64,000 bases of DNA from Amphibalanus amphitrite (taxonomy: Eukaryota > Arthropoda > Thecostraca > Balanomorpha > Balanidae): contig NW_024881536.1 of the NCBI RefSeq assembly GCF_019059575.1, positions 1,054,001 to 1,118,000 on the forward strand. Direction: 5' to 3'. How positions within the stretch are numbered: the first letter of the stretch is position 1; every line of letters begins with the position of its first letter. The notes under the pieces were generated by a model. It was given only the letters and a program-made list of their open reading frames with translations, made no database searches and was not told where the DNA came from. Of this stretch, positions 9,676 to 21,582 are shown one piece after another. The translations under genes were made by a program, and so were the position numbers.

Positions 9676-10555
9676 TTAACCCTATTAGTGGCAGGCTCCT
9701 GGTATACCCCTATTAGTGGCAGGGGGGGGGGGCTGTTTACGACCCCCCCTTGATATCTCGAGATCTAACGGGCCGATTTTCAAAATTCAAACGGCATTCG
9801 ATTTCGCTCAACGTGATCTACATTTCTAAAAAATAAAAATTAAAATATGTCAACAGGGGGGGTAGAGGGGGGTAAAAACGGGCAAATTGCAGATACATTT
9901 TAGACTGTTTATCACGGCCAGGTTTCTGAACCAATCCTAACGCAACTTTTGCCGATCGATAGAGAATGAACCAGGAATTCACATGGATCCTAAAAATATG
10001 CATTTTCAAAAATCATAGGCGGATACAGATCATTGAGATTGGGGGTACACAAAAAGTATAGTAAATAAGGTTTTTGTTGGTACTGTTTCTAAAAAGGGTG
10101 GTAATGGTCTTTTTATGTTACAATTTTCTTATGAGAGAACGACTACAATTGTATTGGTCATGGCATAGGCGGTGTCAGGGCACCTATGTTGGGAGGTAAA
10201 ACATAACCCCCCTTTTTGGACGCCTGGATCCGCCTATTATAGCAAAAACGTGTGAAAAGAGGATGCACAATAACTGTATATGTTATCACATGTATACCTT
10301 TCATTCACTGTTCGTAAAACTGGTGCAGCATCGTGATCTTCGCCCAAATGACTCGCTTCACGAATAGGACCCCCAATTCCCAGTGCTCTGGAGCCGCCCC
10401 TGGTAAAGTTATGAACTTGAAATTTTCAGGGAATAAGCCCAATTTAGTTGTAGGAAAAGTCAGAAAATTTCAGCATCGTAGCTTCAGCGGTTTCGGAGAT
10501 ATTCCCGAAAAACCTGAGGGGTGGATAAAAACAACCCCCCCTGCCACTAATAGGG
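9676..10555. mobile_element. TTAA-type MITE, inverted copy of 61235-62115
   Basis: Starts TTAA CCCTATTAGTGGCAGG and ends CCTGCCACTAATAGGG, but the right TTAA is replaced by AATAC, so that flank has decayed. The interior matches the element at 61239-62111 in opposite orientation: for example, both encode the same chance frame starting MIFAQMTRFT. It also carries a smaller nested element with ends reading CATAGGCGGAT near 10014 and CGGATCCAGG near 10225. Subterminal G/C runs are present at 9721-9748 and 10534-10542. Confidence 0.85.
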
Positions 10556-11746
10556 AATACGATTCAACCCTCATTCGACTTTTTTGCGCTCGAATTCGAC
10601 TTTGCGCAAAATAAAACGACAGCGCTTAAAAGCGACAGTTGCCGCAAATTGCACACTCAAACTGCGCTGAAATACGACATTTCTTTCATGTCGCAAAATC
10701 TTCAAAGTTATGCATTCTAGGAAGCTCGCTGCAATGAAAAGAGGTAAATTTAGCCCCCCGGAATATGTGATAGTATCAGGACACTGTTTGATTCCGCCAC
10801 AAATGAGAAAAACGCGATGCAGAACGATGCGGTGAAACTGCGCTCATTCGCGACAAATCGTGGGTAAATTGCGCCTGTATTCAACAGTCCTGTTGGAGCC
10901 TGAGTGGTCGAGCACTTTCCGTTTTTCTGTTCTCATTCGTTTATTTCGTAACCAATCTTTAAAAAATGATGCTCATTTGAAAGAGATTTTCTCGCTCGTC
11001 ATTTCTGATGCATAATGCATACATTTGGTACATCACACTCACAACCATATGTACTTGAATTTTCAGATGAAGGATTTTGCCGCGAAGACGGAGTGGGTGT
11101 CGTATACCTTACCTAGATGTTGAGCTGGAATTCGGTGAACAAGTTTTTTTAAAATAATGACCTGAAGGTGACCCAAACACTTGTAATTGATAGGTGTGTT
11201 TGCAAAACGCATTCCGACAGCTTTTTTTGCTTTTTAACACTGTATTTTTCTCGAAATACCTGTTTGAATAATTTTCCCGAGTCGACTTCAGGCGCAATTA
11301 TCAGACACTTAGCCTAAAAACGACACTACCGAGTCAGATAAAAGCGCACTGCGCCATTTTACGACACTCTGCAGTATGATCCGAGCGCATATGCGCCCTT
11401 TCCAGACACTTTTATGTTTGATTTGGGCGCATTGCACTTACACTTGACGGCACAATTTACTTGACAGAGGCGGCTTCAGCCACTGGTTTTGTGGATTTAA
11501 TGCCTTTTATGCTATACTTTAGCATGTTTAGATGTTAACGATCAGTTTTGTTGTATTTACTCTATGCACATACTTACCTGTTGCTTGCGCGGGACCCCTC
11601 TTCATTAGGCCTGTTATGCGTAAAGTATTAGCGGAGGGGATTTCCTTCGCACTGGTGTATGTGCTGCCAAATGTGTCCGTGTGGCGCTCAGCTGGTCGGT
11701 GTTGGCCGAGATATGAATGCATAGGTGTATGCAAGGCGGACGGCTC
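10556..11746. other. Intergenic with recurrent CGACA and GCGC words
   Basis: No gene is visible. Words such as ACGACA, AGCGCA and TGCGCC recur irregularly (10565-10690 and 11330-11450), and a similar style appears near 19540-19610. This may be a decayed element, but I could not define its ends. Confidence 0.35.
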
Positions 11747-11900
11747 CAGTGGCGGTCGCAGGGGGGGGGGGCATCAGGGCCATGCCCCCCAAAAGGCAAA
11801 TCAGGGGGCATCATATCATTTGCCCCCCCCCCCCCAAACAACCGATGGGCCCCCATGGCCGTATGGGGCCCTGGCCCGTATTCGATTGTCACGAGGCTCG
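11747..11900. mobile_element. hAT-MITE-like end fragment
   Basis: CAGTGGCGGTCGCAGG followed by a G-run, then a C-run after about 70 bp, resembles the MITE end at 51058 (CAGTGGCGGATCCAGG). No matching right end or 8-bp duplication was found, so it is truncated or diverged. Confidence 0.4.
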
Positions 11901-11929
11901 AGAAACCCACGCCAGCTATTAACAGCTCC

Positions 11930-14900
11930 TATACCAGTCTTTGAGGGTCCTACACTGACCTCTGAGAGCCCTTCAGTGGCGGTCAAGCGTCCACATTGAC
12001 CGCTGAGGACCCACATTGACCTCTGAGGGCCCTCCACTGGCCTTTAAGGGCCCCTAAACCGGCCTCAGGGGCCCATCCGGCGTCTGATAGCCTCACGCCG
12101 GCCTCTGGTAGCCTCATTTCTGTCTCTCTAGTCCCAAGACTAGCCTTTAAGTGCCTCTGAGGGCCCCGCACTGGATTCTGAAGACCCGATGTCGGCCTCT
12201 AAGAGCCCGCATCGGCCTCTGGGGGCCCATTTTGGCCTTTCAGGGCCCTCCGCTGGTCTCTGAGGTCCAACGCCGGCCCATGCCGGCCTTTAAGGGCCCC
12301 ACACTGACCTCTAAGGGCCCCATGCTGGCCTGTAAGGACCCACATTAGCCTCTGAGGGCCCCTGCACTAGATTCTGAAGACCCAATGCCGGCCTCTCAGG
12401 GCCCGCATCGGCGTCTGAGGGCCCTTCTTGGCCTTTGAGGGCCCTCCACTGGCCTCTGGGGTCCAACGCCGGCCCATGCCGGTCTTTTAGGGCCCCACAC
12501 TGACCTCTGAGGGCCCATGCTGGCCTGAAAGGACACACATTAGCCTCTATGGGCCCCGCACTGGATTCTGAAGACCCCATGCCGGCCTCTAAGGGTCAGC
12601 ATCGGCTTCTGAGGGCCCATCTTGGCCTTTGAGGGCCTTCTGTTGGCCTCTGGGTTCCAACGCCGGCCAATGCCAGTCTTTTAGGGTCCCATTCTGACCT
12701 TTGAGGGCCCCATGCCGGTCTGTATGGGCCTACATTAGCCTCTGAGGGCCCCCCGCACTGGATTCTGAAGACCTGATGCCGGCCTCTAAGAGCCCGCATC
12801 GGCTTCTGAGGGCCTATCTTGGCCTTTGAGAGCCTTCTGTTGGCCTCTGGGGTCCAACGCCGGCCCATACCGGTCTTTTAGGGCCCCACACTGACCTCTG
12901 ATGGCCCGTGCTGGCCTGTAAGGACCCACCTTAGCCTCTGAGGGCCCCGCACGGGCTTCTGAAGACCTGATGCCGGCCTCTAAGAGCCCGCATCGGCCTC
13001 TGGGGGCCCATTTTGGCCTTTGAGGGCCCTCTGCTGGTCTCTGGGGTCCAACGCCGGCCCATGCCGGCCTTTAAGGGCCCCACACTGACCTCTAAGGGCC
13101 CCATGCTGGCCTGTAAGGACCATCATTAGCCTCTGAGGGCCCCTGCACTGGATTCTGAAGACCCAATGCCGGCCGCTCAGGGCCCGCATCGGCGTCTGAG
13201 GGCCCATCTTGGCCTTTGAGGGCCCTCCGCTGGCCTCTGGGGTCCAACGCCGGCCCATGCCGGTCTTTTAGGGCCCCACACTGACCTCTGAGGAGTGAGG
13301 ACCCCATGCTGGCCTGAAAGGCAGGGGCGTCGACGCGTAAGGCAAACTGGTCCGACTTTTTCTCGGGGGGCCCCCACCGGTGGGGGCCCCAGGGGCCCCG
13401 TGGCCGCAGCAGGGCCCCCCGAGAGCCCCAACAGGAGCCCCCCGCGGCCGCAGAAGGGGACCCCGCGGGCCGCAGCAGGGCCCCGCGGTGTCTAGCAGGG
13501 CCCCAGAGGCGCAGCAGGGCCCCCGCGGTCTCTAGCAGGGCCCCCCGAGCCGCAGTAGGGCCCCCGCGGTCTGCAGCAGGGATCCCCGCGAGCCACAGCA
13601 GGGCACCGCCTAGTCGAAAAAGTGGTCCGACTAGTCGGAAAAGTCTGACCGGTGTCGACGCCCCTGCTGAAAGGACACACATTAGTCTCTATGGGCCCCG
13701 CACTGGATTCTGAAGACCCCATGCCGGCCTCTTAGGGTCCGCATCGGCATCTGAGCCCATCTTGGCCTTTGAGGGCCCTCTGCTGGCCTCTGGGTTCCAA
13801 CGCCGGCCAATGCCAGTCTTTTAGGGTCCCATTCTGACCTTTGAGGGCCCCATGCCGGTCTGTATGGGCCCACATTAGCCTTTGAGGGCCCCCCGCACTG
13901 GATTCTGAAGACCCGATGCCGACCTCTAAGGGTCAGCATCGGCTTCTGAGGGCCCATCTTGGCCTTTGAGGGCCTTCTGTTGGCCTCTGGGGTCCAACGC
14001 CGGCCCATGCCGGTCTTTTAGGGCCCCACACTGACCTCTGATGGCCCGTGCTGGCCTGTAAGGACCCACCTTAGCCTCTGAGGGCCCCGCACGGGCTTCT
14101 GAAGACCTGATGCCGGCCTATAAGGGCCCGCATCGGCCTCTGAAGGCCCATCTTAGCCTTTGAGGGCCCTCTGATGGCCTCTGGGGCCCAACGCCGGCCC
14201 ATGCCGGCCTTTAAGGGCCCCACACTGACCTCTAAGGGCCCCATGCTGGCCTGTAAGGACCCACATTAGCCTCTGAGGCCCCTGCACTGGATTCTGAAGA
14301 CCCAATGCCGGCCGCTCAGGGCCCGCATCGGCGTCTGAGGGCCCATCTTGGCCTTTGAGGGCCCTCCGCTGGCCTCTGGGGTCCAACGTCGGCCCATGCC
14401 GGTCTTTTAGGGCCCCACACTGACCTCTGAGGACCCCATGCTGGCCTGAAAGGACACACATTAGCCTCTATGGGCCCCGCACTGGATTCTGAAGACCCGA
14501 TGCCGACCTCTAAGGGTCAGCATCGGCTTCTGAGGGCCCATCTTGGCCTTTGAGGGCCTTCTGTTGGCCTCTGGGGTCCAACGCCGGCCCATGCCGTTCT
14601 TTTAGGGCCCCACACTGACCTCTGATGGCCCGTGCTGGCCTGTAAGGACCCACCTTAGCCTCTGAGGGCCCCGCACGGGCTTCTGAAGACCTGATGCCGG
14701 CCTATAAGGGCCCGCATCGGCCTCTGAAGGCCCATCTTAGCCTTTGAGGGCCCTCTAATGGCCTCTGGGGCCCAACGCCGGCCCATGCCGGCCTTTAAGG
14801 GCCCCACACTGACCTCTGAGGGCCCCATGCTGGCCTGTAAGGACCCACATTAGCCTCTGAGGCCCCTGCACTGGATTCTGAAGACCCAATGCCGGCCGCT

Positions 14901-17710
14901 CAGGGCCCGCATCGGCGTCTGAGGGCCCATCTTGGCCTTTGAGGGCCCTCCGCTGGCCTCTGGGGTCCAACGTCGGCCCATGCCGGTCTTTTAGGGCCCC
15001 ACACTGACCTCTGAGGACCCCATGCTGGCCTGAAAGGACACACATTAGCCTCTATGGGCCCCGCACTGGATTCTGAAGACCCCATGCCGGCCTCTAAGGG
15101 TCCGCATCGGCCTCTGGGGGCCCATCTTGGCCTTTGAGGGCCCTCTGCTAGCCTCTGGGTTCCAACGCCGGCCAATGCCAGTCTTTTAGGGTCCCATTCT
15201 GACCTTTGAGGGCCCCATGCCGGTCTGTATGGGCCCACATTAGCCTCTGAGGGCCCCCCGCACTGGATTCTGAAGACCCGATGCCGACCTCTAAGGGTCA
15301 GCATCGGCTTCTGAGGGCCCATCTTGGCCTTTGAGGGCCTTCTGTTGGCCTCTGGGGTTCAACGCCGGCCCATGCCGGTCTTTTAGGGCCCCACACTGAC
15401 CTCTGATGGCCCGTGCTGGCCTGTAAGGACCCACCTTAGCCTCTGAGGGCCCCGCACGGGCTTCTGAAGACCTGATGCCGGCCTCTAAGGGCCCGCATCG
15501 GCCTCTGAGGGCCCATCTTAGCCTTTGAGGGCCCTCTAATGGCCTCTGGGGCCCAACGCCGGCCCATGCCGGCCTTTAAGGGCCCCACACTGACCTCTAA
15601 GGGCCCCATGCTGGCCTGTAAGGACCCACATTAGCCTCTGAGGCCCCTGCACTGGATTCTGAAGACCCAATGCCGGCCGCTCAGGGCCCGCATCGGCGTC
15701 TGAGGGCCCATCTTGGCCTTTGAGGGCCCTCCGCTGGCCTCTGGGGTCCAACGTCGGCCCATGCCGGTCTTTTAGGGCCCCACACTGACCTCTGAGGACC
15801 CCATGCTGGCCTGAAAGGACACACATTAGCCTCTATGGGCCCCGCACTGGATTCTGAAGACCCCATGCCGGCCTCTAAGGGTCCGCATCGGCCTCTGGGG
15901 GCCCATCTTGGCCTTTGAGGGCCCTCTGCTAGCCTCTGGGTTCCAACGCCGGCCAATGCCAGTCTTTTAGGGTCCCATTCTGACCTTTGAGGGCCCCATG
16001 CCGGTCTGTATGGGCCCACATTAGCCTCTGAGGGCCCCCCGCACTGGATTCTGAAGACCCGATGCCGACCTCTAAGGGTCAGCATCGGCTTCTGAGGGCC
16101 CATCTTGGCCTTTGAGGGCCTTCTGTTGGCCTCTGGGGTTCAACGCCGGCCCATGCCGGTCTTTTAGGGCCCCACACTGACCTCTGATGGCCCGTGCTGG
16201 CCTGTAAGGACCCACCTTAGCCTCTGAGGGCCCCGCACGGGCTTCTGAAGACCTGATGCCGGCCTCTAAGGGCCCGCATCGGCCTCTGAGGGCCCATCTT
16301 AGCCTTTGAGGGCCCTCTAATGGCCTCTGGGGCCCAACGCCGGCCCATGCCGGCCTTTAAGGGCCCCACACTGACCTCTAAGGGCCCCATGCTGGCCTGT
16401 AAGGACCCACATTAGCCTCTGAGGCCCCTGCACTGGATTCTGAAGACCCAATGCCGGCCGCTCAGGGCCCGCATCGGCGTCTGAGGGCCCATCTTGGCCT
16501 TTGAGGGCCCTCCGCTGGTCTGGGGTCCAACGCCGGCCCATGCCGGTCTTTTAGGGCCCCACACTGACCTCTGAGGACCCCATGCTGGCCTGAAAGGACA
16601 CACATTAGCCTCTATGGGCCCCGCACTGGATTCTGAAGACCCCATGCCGGCCTCTAAGGGTCCGCATCGGCCTCTGGGGGCCCATCTTGGCCTTTGAGGG
16701 CCCTCTGCTAGCCTCTGGGTTCCAACGCTGGCCAATGCCAGTCTTTTAGGGTCCCATTCTGACCTTTGAGGGCCCCATGCCGGTCTGTATGGGCCCACAT
16801 TAGCCTCTGAGGGCCCCCCGCACTGGATTCTGAAGACCCGATGCCGACCTCTAAGGGTCAGCATCGGCTTCTGAGGGCCCATCTTGGCCTTTGAGGGCCT
16901 TCTGTTGGCCTCTGGGGTCCAACGCCGGCCCATGCCGGTCTTTTAGGGCCCCACACTGACCTCTGATGGCCCATGCTGGCCTGTAAGGACCCACCTTAGC
17001 CTCTGAGGGCCCCGCACGGGCTTCTGAAGACCTGATGCCGGCCTCTAAGGGCCCGCATCGGCCTCTGAGGGCCCATCTTAGCCTTTGAGGGCCCTCTAAT
17101 GGCCTCTGGGGCCAACGCCGGCCCATGTTGGTCTTTTAGGGCCCCACGCTAACCTCTGAGGGCCCCATGCTGGCCTGTAAGGACCCACATTAGCCTCTGA
17201 GTGCCCAATTCGGTTTCTGATGGTCTCAAACTGCCCTTTGCAGGTCCTGTACTGGTCTCTGAGGGCCCTAATTTTGCCCCTAAGGACCCAAACCAGCCTT
17301 TAAAGGTCCCACACCGGCCTCTGATGGTCCCAACTCCCATTTCTGTCTTTGGGACCCAAACTGACCCTTATGTGCCTCTGAGGGCCCCGTACTGGCTTCT
17401 GAAGGATCGATGCCGGCTTCTGAGGACCCATAACGGTCTTTAAGTGCCTCATACCGACACCTGAGGCCCCACACTAGCCTCTGAGGGGCCCCAAACTGGC
17501 CTATGAGGTCTCTACACCGGCCACTGATGGCCCTATTATGTTCTCTGGGGAGCTCAAGCCTTACCTTTGGGCGTCACGCACTTGCCTCTGAAGGCCCACA
17601 TCAGCCTCTGGGGCCCTACCTTGGGCCTTTGCCCTTTGATGCCCTTCGCTGACCCTTGGGTCTAACACCGGCCTCTGGGGGGTCTGACACCGTACTCTAA
17701 GGGCCCCATT
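11930..17710. repeat. Three-level higher-order satellite array (about 20-21 / 196 / 781 bp)
   Basis: Basic units of 20-21 bp follow the pattern TGGCCTCTGAGGGCCCNNNN. Nine variants plus about 10 extra bases make a roughly 196-bp block, seen from the recurrence of CCACACTGACCTCT near 12300, 12495, 12690, 12885 and 13080. Between about 14.2 and 16.9 kb, groups of four blocks repeat every 781 bp: matching segments start at 14755, 15536 and 16317. At the left edge (11930-12150) and right edge (17200-17710) units are isolated and diverged. Open frames across the array shift frame with the period and are not genes. Confidence 0.93.
13322..13666. mobile_element. hAT-type MITE inserted in the satellite
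   Basis: The ends CAGGGGCGTCGAC and GTCGACGCCCCTG form a perfect inverted repeat, flanked by the 8-bp duplication CTGAAAGG (13314-13321 and 13667-13674), which itself derives from the satellite. The 345-bp interior has degenerate GC-rich tandem units with AGCAGGGCCCC and no coding capacity. CAGGGGCG ends and 8-bp duplications are typical of hAT MITEs. Confidence 0.92.
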
Positions 17711-17754
17711 GCAGCCTCTAGGCGATAGGTATCGCCGAAGCGCTATCGATGGGC

Positions 17755-18240
17755 CCATAAGGGCGCTGTACGGTGAGGAGGGCGCTATAATACGATAAGG
17801 AGGGCGCTGACAGGTCAGGAGGGCGCCGGCAAGTGTGGAGGGCAAAGAAAGATCAGGAGGATGCTGTGTGGTAAGGACCATGAAGACGCCGACTGGTCAG
17901 CCCAGAGGGCGCCGAATGTGAAAAGGGCGCCGGCAGGCCATAAGAGCGCTGAATGGCGAGAAGGGCGCCGACAGATCAGAAGGGCGCCGAACAGACAGAA
18001 GGGCGCTGAAGATGATGCCAGGGTGCTAGATGGTCAGGAGATTGGGGGTGGATGTCTGGCAGTTCAGGATTGTGGGTGCATCTTCACCCACAAAGAGATA
18101 TAAAATTGTAAACCTGGGCGCCAGTGCCGCATGGTGTACCGCAATGGCTAACCGTCGAGGGCGCCTAGAGTGCTGGACATTAGAAAGGCGCCTTCGGCGC
18201 CCCGAAATGATCGTGGAAGGCGTCATCCAGTGAGGGCGCC
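17755..18240. repeat. Minisatellite with GGGCGCC cores
   Basis: Degenerate tandem units of roughly 20-30 bp, with cores such as AGGGCGCCGNNAG or GGGCGCTG, recur from 17755 to about 18010 and more loosely to 18240. It directly follows the GGGCCC satellite but has different unit sequence and spacing. Confidence 0.7.
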
Positions 18241-18249
18241 TACTAGATT

Positions 18250-18306
18250 TGGGGGGGGGGGGGGCTAAAACCCAGTGTGCCCCCCCCCCCCTTGGCTGCG
18301 CCCCTG
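18250..18306. mobile_element. hAT-like right-end fragment with G-run/C-run
   Basis: A G-run, about 17 bp, then a C-run and the terminus GGCTGCGCCCCTG, which is the mirror of CAGGGGCG hAT ends. No left partner with a matching duplication was found. Confidence 0.35.
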
Positions 18307-19676
18307 TTTAGAGCGTTTTACTGTTGTGTTTTCTATCAAGATAAGGTCGATGAGATTGTTGCCTGTGCCCGCGTTATGTACCTACCTACTGTGTGCGGCC
18401 GTCTGATCCTTGCGGGGCGGACGACCATTGACGTCATTTCGTCAGCTGAGCAAATGTAAACAAACCTACTGACGAGTTAACCCCCTAATATACGGCCTTG
18501 GACGATAAACCGATTAATGAATATTGTCCTGGGCCCTGGCCCCTGTCTCACCGCCCGACGCTGCGCGCGCTGGGAGCTAAGGCATACCCCTGACGTCACT
18601 CGAATGACGTTGCGAGCGATCTGTTAGCTTATGATGAATCGCGTTTGGAACAGAGGTCCTAAGGAACTAAGTACAAAGAGAACAGGTTTGAGTGCGAATG
18701 CTGCTAGCGTGCTGGCGGAGCGGCGCGCTAGCGTTTTGCGATGACGTCATAGCTTAGCGTCAGAGTGAAGTTTGTTGATATTGCCATGGAAACCCAACGC
18801 GCCGACGCGCGCAGCGCACTCAGCGATCTGATGTGAAACACCACCCTGGAGTCAAGGTCACTGGAGTAATTGGGAGACATTTTCACTGAAGTTCCTCTAC
18901 GTCATTAACGCCTTTGGTTTCACACTCGAACGCCGTCAACAGCCACAGTATCTATAATAGGGCAAAGTTTCCCGAGTATTTCATGATAGTAACTACAGAA
19001 TGCAGATGGACCAGAGACATGCGATCAGCAGCTCATGACTATGACATTCGGTTGAAATAAATCAACCACCAATGAAGTCATAGCCTACGATTAGGCAGCC
19101 CAATTCAAAGAAGATATGGAGCCGTAGATTTGTGGACGGCTCCGGCTCCGGTTGAGTACCTAGGCTCTTATTGAGCTTCGGACGCCACAAGCCATTTGCT
19201 ACTTCTTCCCCACTTTCTTACCCCCCCCCCCCTTCCTCCCTGATTCCGCCACTGGCGGTTTCTGTCGCCTGCCGGCGCAGATGGAATGGGTGCGCTCGGA
19301 CGGCTCAGTCGACTGTTGTTGTAAAGCGCAATTTGTTAAAATATGTGCAATTCTAACGCCGAATTAATTCGAAAAAGTGTCGAATGCCAAATCGTCTCCT
19401 GACTACAATGTTTGATGGATTGGCAATATCGTTGGTACCGAAGCATTATGAAACATTTATCTCGCTCTATTGAAGAGAGCAGGTTAAACTGAGCACGTTT
19501 ATTGTCTTTAATTGCGTACAACTCTCGGTTCGATATAAGCGCACTCTGTCTATTGAAAGCGCACCTCTAGGTCACGTGACTGGGGTGTGTCACGTGATTG
19601 CGCTTAAAACCGAAATCGGCGTCACAGGAGGGTTAATTGGCTGCCGGTAGGAGTGGACCGTCAGCTGTGCCAGCTG
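18307..19676. other. Intergenic; one truncated hAT-type end
   Basis: No gene recognised. A C-run followed by TGATTCCGCCACTG (19221-19254) matches the right terminus of CAGTGGCGG-type MITEs, but no left partner was seen. TGACGTCA words occur near 18590 and 18740. Confidence 0.4.
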
Positions 19677-21582
19677 ACAGCTGGGGCATTCCACGATAGA
19701 TCGTACCAGGCCCGTCACCCTCATCTCTCAGATTTTAATGAAAATTGGTCCTAGGGGTAATCATAGGCCCCAAAGACGCCTGGCAAAATATCAGACTTCT
19801 CAGATCAAACCTTTTTGAGTTATATTGCATTACATTTTTTAAACTTCGGTTTGTAACGGTGAGTTTGATGGCCTATAACTCAAGAACGGGTTATGCAACC
19901 AACAAACGGGCAACAACACTAACCTTGCGATGAACCAAAAATTGATATTACTTTTTAAAAATTCTAAAGAAAAATTTTGATTGTTGAACAAAAACCTTAA
20001 TCTTTTTTCATTTGCCTCTAATTACTTTTGGGACCAAAATTTTTCACATTTTTATTTTTTCAAAATAAACTTCATGTCATTGCAAATCGACATGCAAAAA
20101 ATTAGAAAGGTGTTCTTTCTATAAGTTCCTCATTTTCCCGCAAACAAAATGGGTTTCGGAGGGGTTGATACGACCCCAGCACGCCGTTTTGCTTCTAATA
20201 GAGGTAGAGCCTCGCGGAAAAAAACGAGCGTGTGTGCCGTTACAAGTCGCAGCGATTGGTACCCAATTTTAAGGTCTCAGGTTAACCGGTAGCGTCTGAG
20301 GTCAGGTCAAGTGACTGAAGTTACGGGTTCGGTTTTTAGTAAATAACTTCGCAAAAAATGGCCGCAGAGCCGCGATTTAGGCATCATTGTGTTCGCCTAG
20401 CTCAGGTGCGTCGAATGGTATACTTTTTGTTAGGGTGAGGTCAACTTAAGTAGTTGACCTCGGGTCAAGGTCAGGTCAGAGCCCCTCAGGTCACGAAGCT
20501 GGGCAAAGGGTATCATATGGCATATCATTCGATTCGGAAGGTCTTCCCGAGTCCATTGGTGGCTTTCCCGACTCTCTAGCTCAATTTGATCGGGAGTTAT
20601 TGACGAAAAACTCGTACGACCTTAGTGACGTCATAAATGACGTCACGCAAGGTTAACAATGCAAAAGTGAAGCATTGGACTTTGCAAGGAGTGCATGAAA
20701 TCACGATACCATGTACGTGAGATAGTTTTAGATCATTATCGGCGCCAAAATACCAGATTTTATATTTCCCCATTGACTTATAACAGTGATGTCACGTGAC
20801 TCATGTGACCTTCAAAAATTCCCAGATCCTATATAAGTTGTGAGACCTCTGGAGGACACCATGTATGCGTCCTGTAACTTTTATCTCGGACAGCTATGGT
20901 CATTGGCGTCCAAAACAATGTCAGAACCAAACAGCCTTTTTCACTCTCGCGCTTATAGGAAAGAGGGTTGGATGAACCCTCTTTTCATTTTTTTCAGATG
21001 ACTAAGACTTCAATTGAAATTTCAGTAACCCGTGATGTCACTAGGCAGCTTTACCACGCCATTTGTAAGCTCCCCTCCCAAAATCACTATTCGAAACCGT
21101 TATCGTGACGTAAAATAAATACATTTATAGAAAGAACACCTTCCTAATTTTTTGCGCACTTCTTAACAATGAGCTAAATATTTTTTTAAAGAAATAAAAA
21201 TTCAAAAAAAAATTGGTCCCAAAGTCCAAAAAATACAAATGAAAGAAAACTCGATATGTCATATATCAAAAAAAGCGTATTTTTCGAAATTTCAAAAATG
21301 CATATTAATCTCTGTTTCATTGCAAGTTCAATGCTATCTAACATTTAGCATTTGAATAATCCGTCTTAGAGTTACAGCCCGCCAAACTTAGCGCTGCAAA
21401 GCAAGATCCAAAAAATGTTTTACGCCATAACTCAAAAAATACTTATCTGATAAGCCTGAAATTGTTACAGGTAGATTCAGAGCCCCTGATTACCCCTGAG
21501 ACCAATTTTCGTCAAATTCCGAGAGATGAGGGTGTCAAATTGGAAAAAAGTGGTACGATCTATCGTGGAATGCCCCAGCTGT
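19677..21582. mobile_element. DNA element with long inverted termini
   Basis: The left end ACAGCTGGGGCATTCC is mirrored at the right, and inverted similarity continues inward, imperfectly, for at least 90 bp and probably about 450 bp: for example AGAAAGGTGTTCTTTCTA at 20104 against its counterpart near 21130. I could not fix a target duplication (AGCT on both sides is possible). The core near 20165-20310 resembles the interior of the TTAA element at 28951, so this may be a composite. No transposase frame. Confidence 0.7.

Noticed and set aside
11932-17474. Series of minus-strand open frames of 60-196 codons rich in Gly, Pro, Arg and Gln
   Set aside because: They follow the satellite units, change frame because the 196 and 781-bp periods are not multiples of three, and lack any domain.
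11747-18306. The whole satellite region as one giant hAT element between CAGTGGCGG and GCGCCCCTG ends
   Set aside because: The 8-bp sequences outside the two ends do not match, and the ends belong to different hAT-type families.
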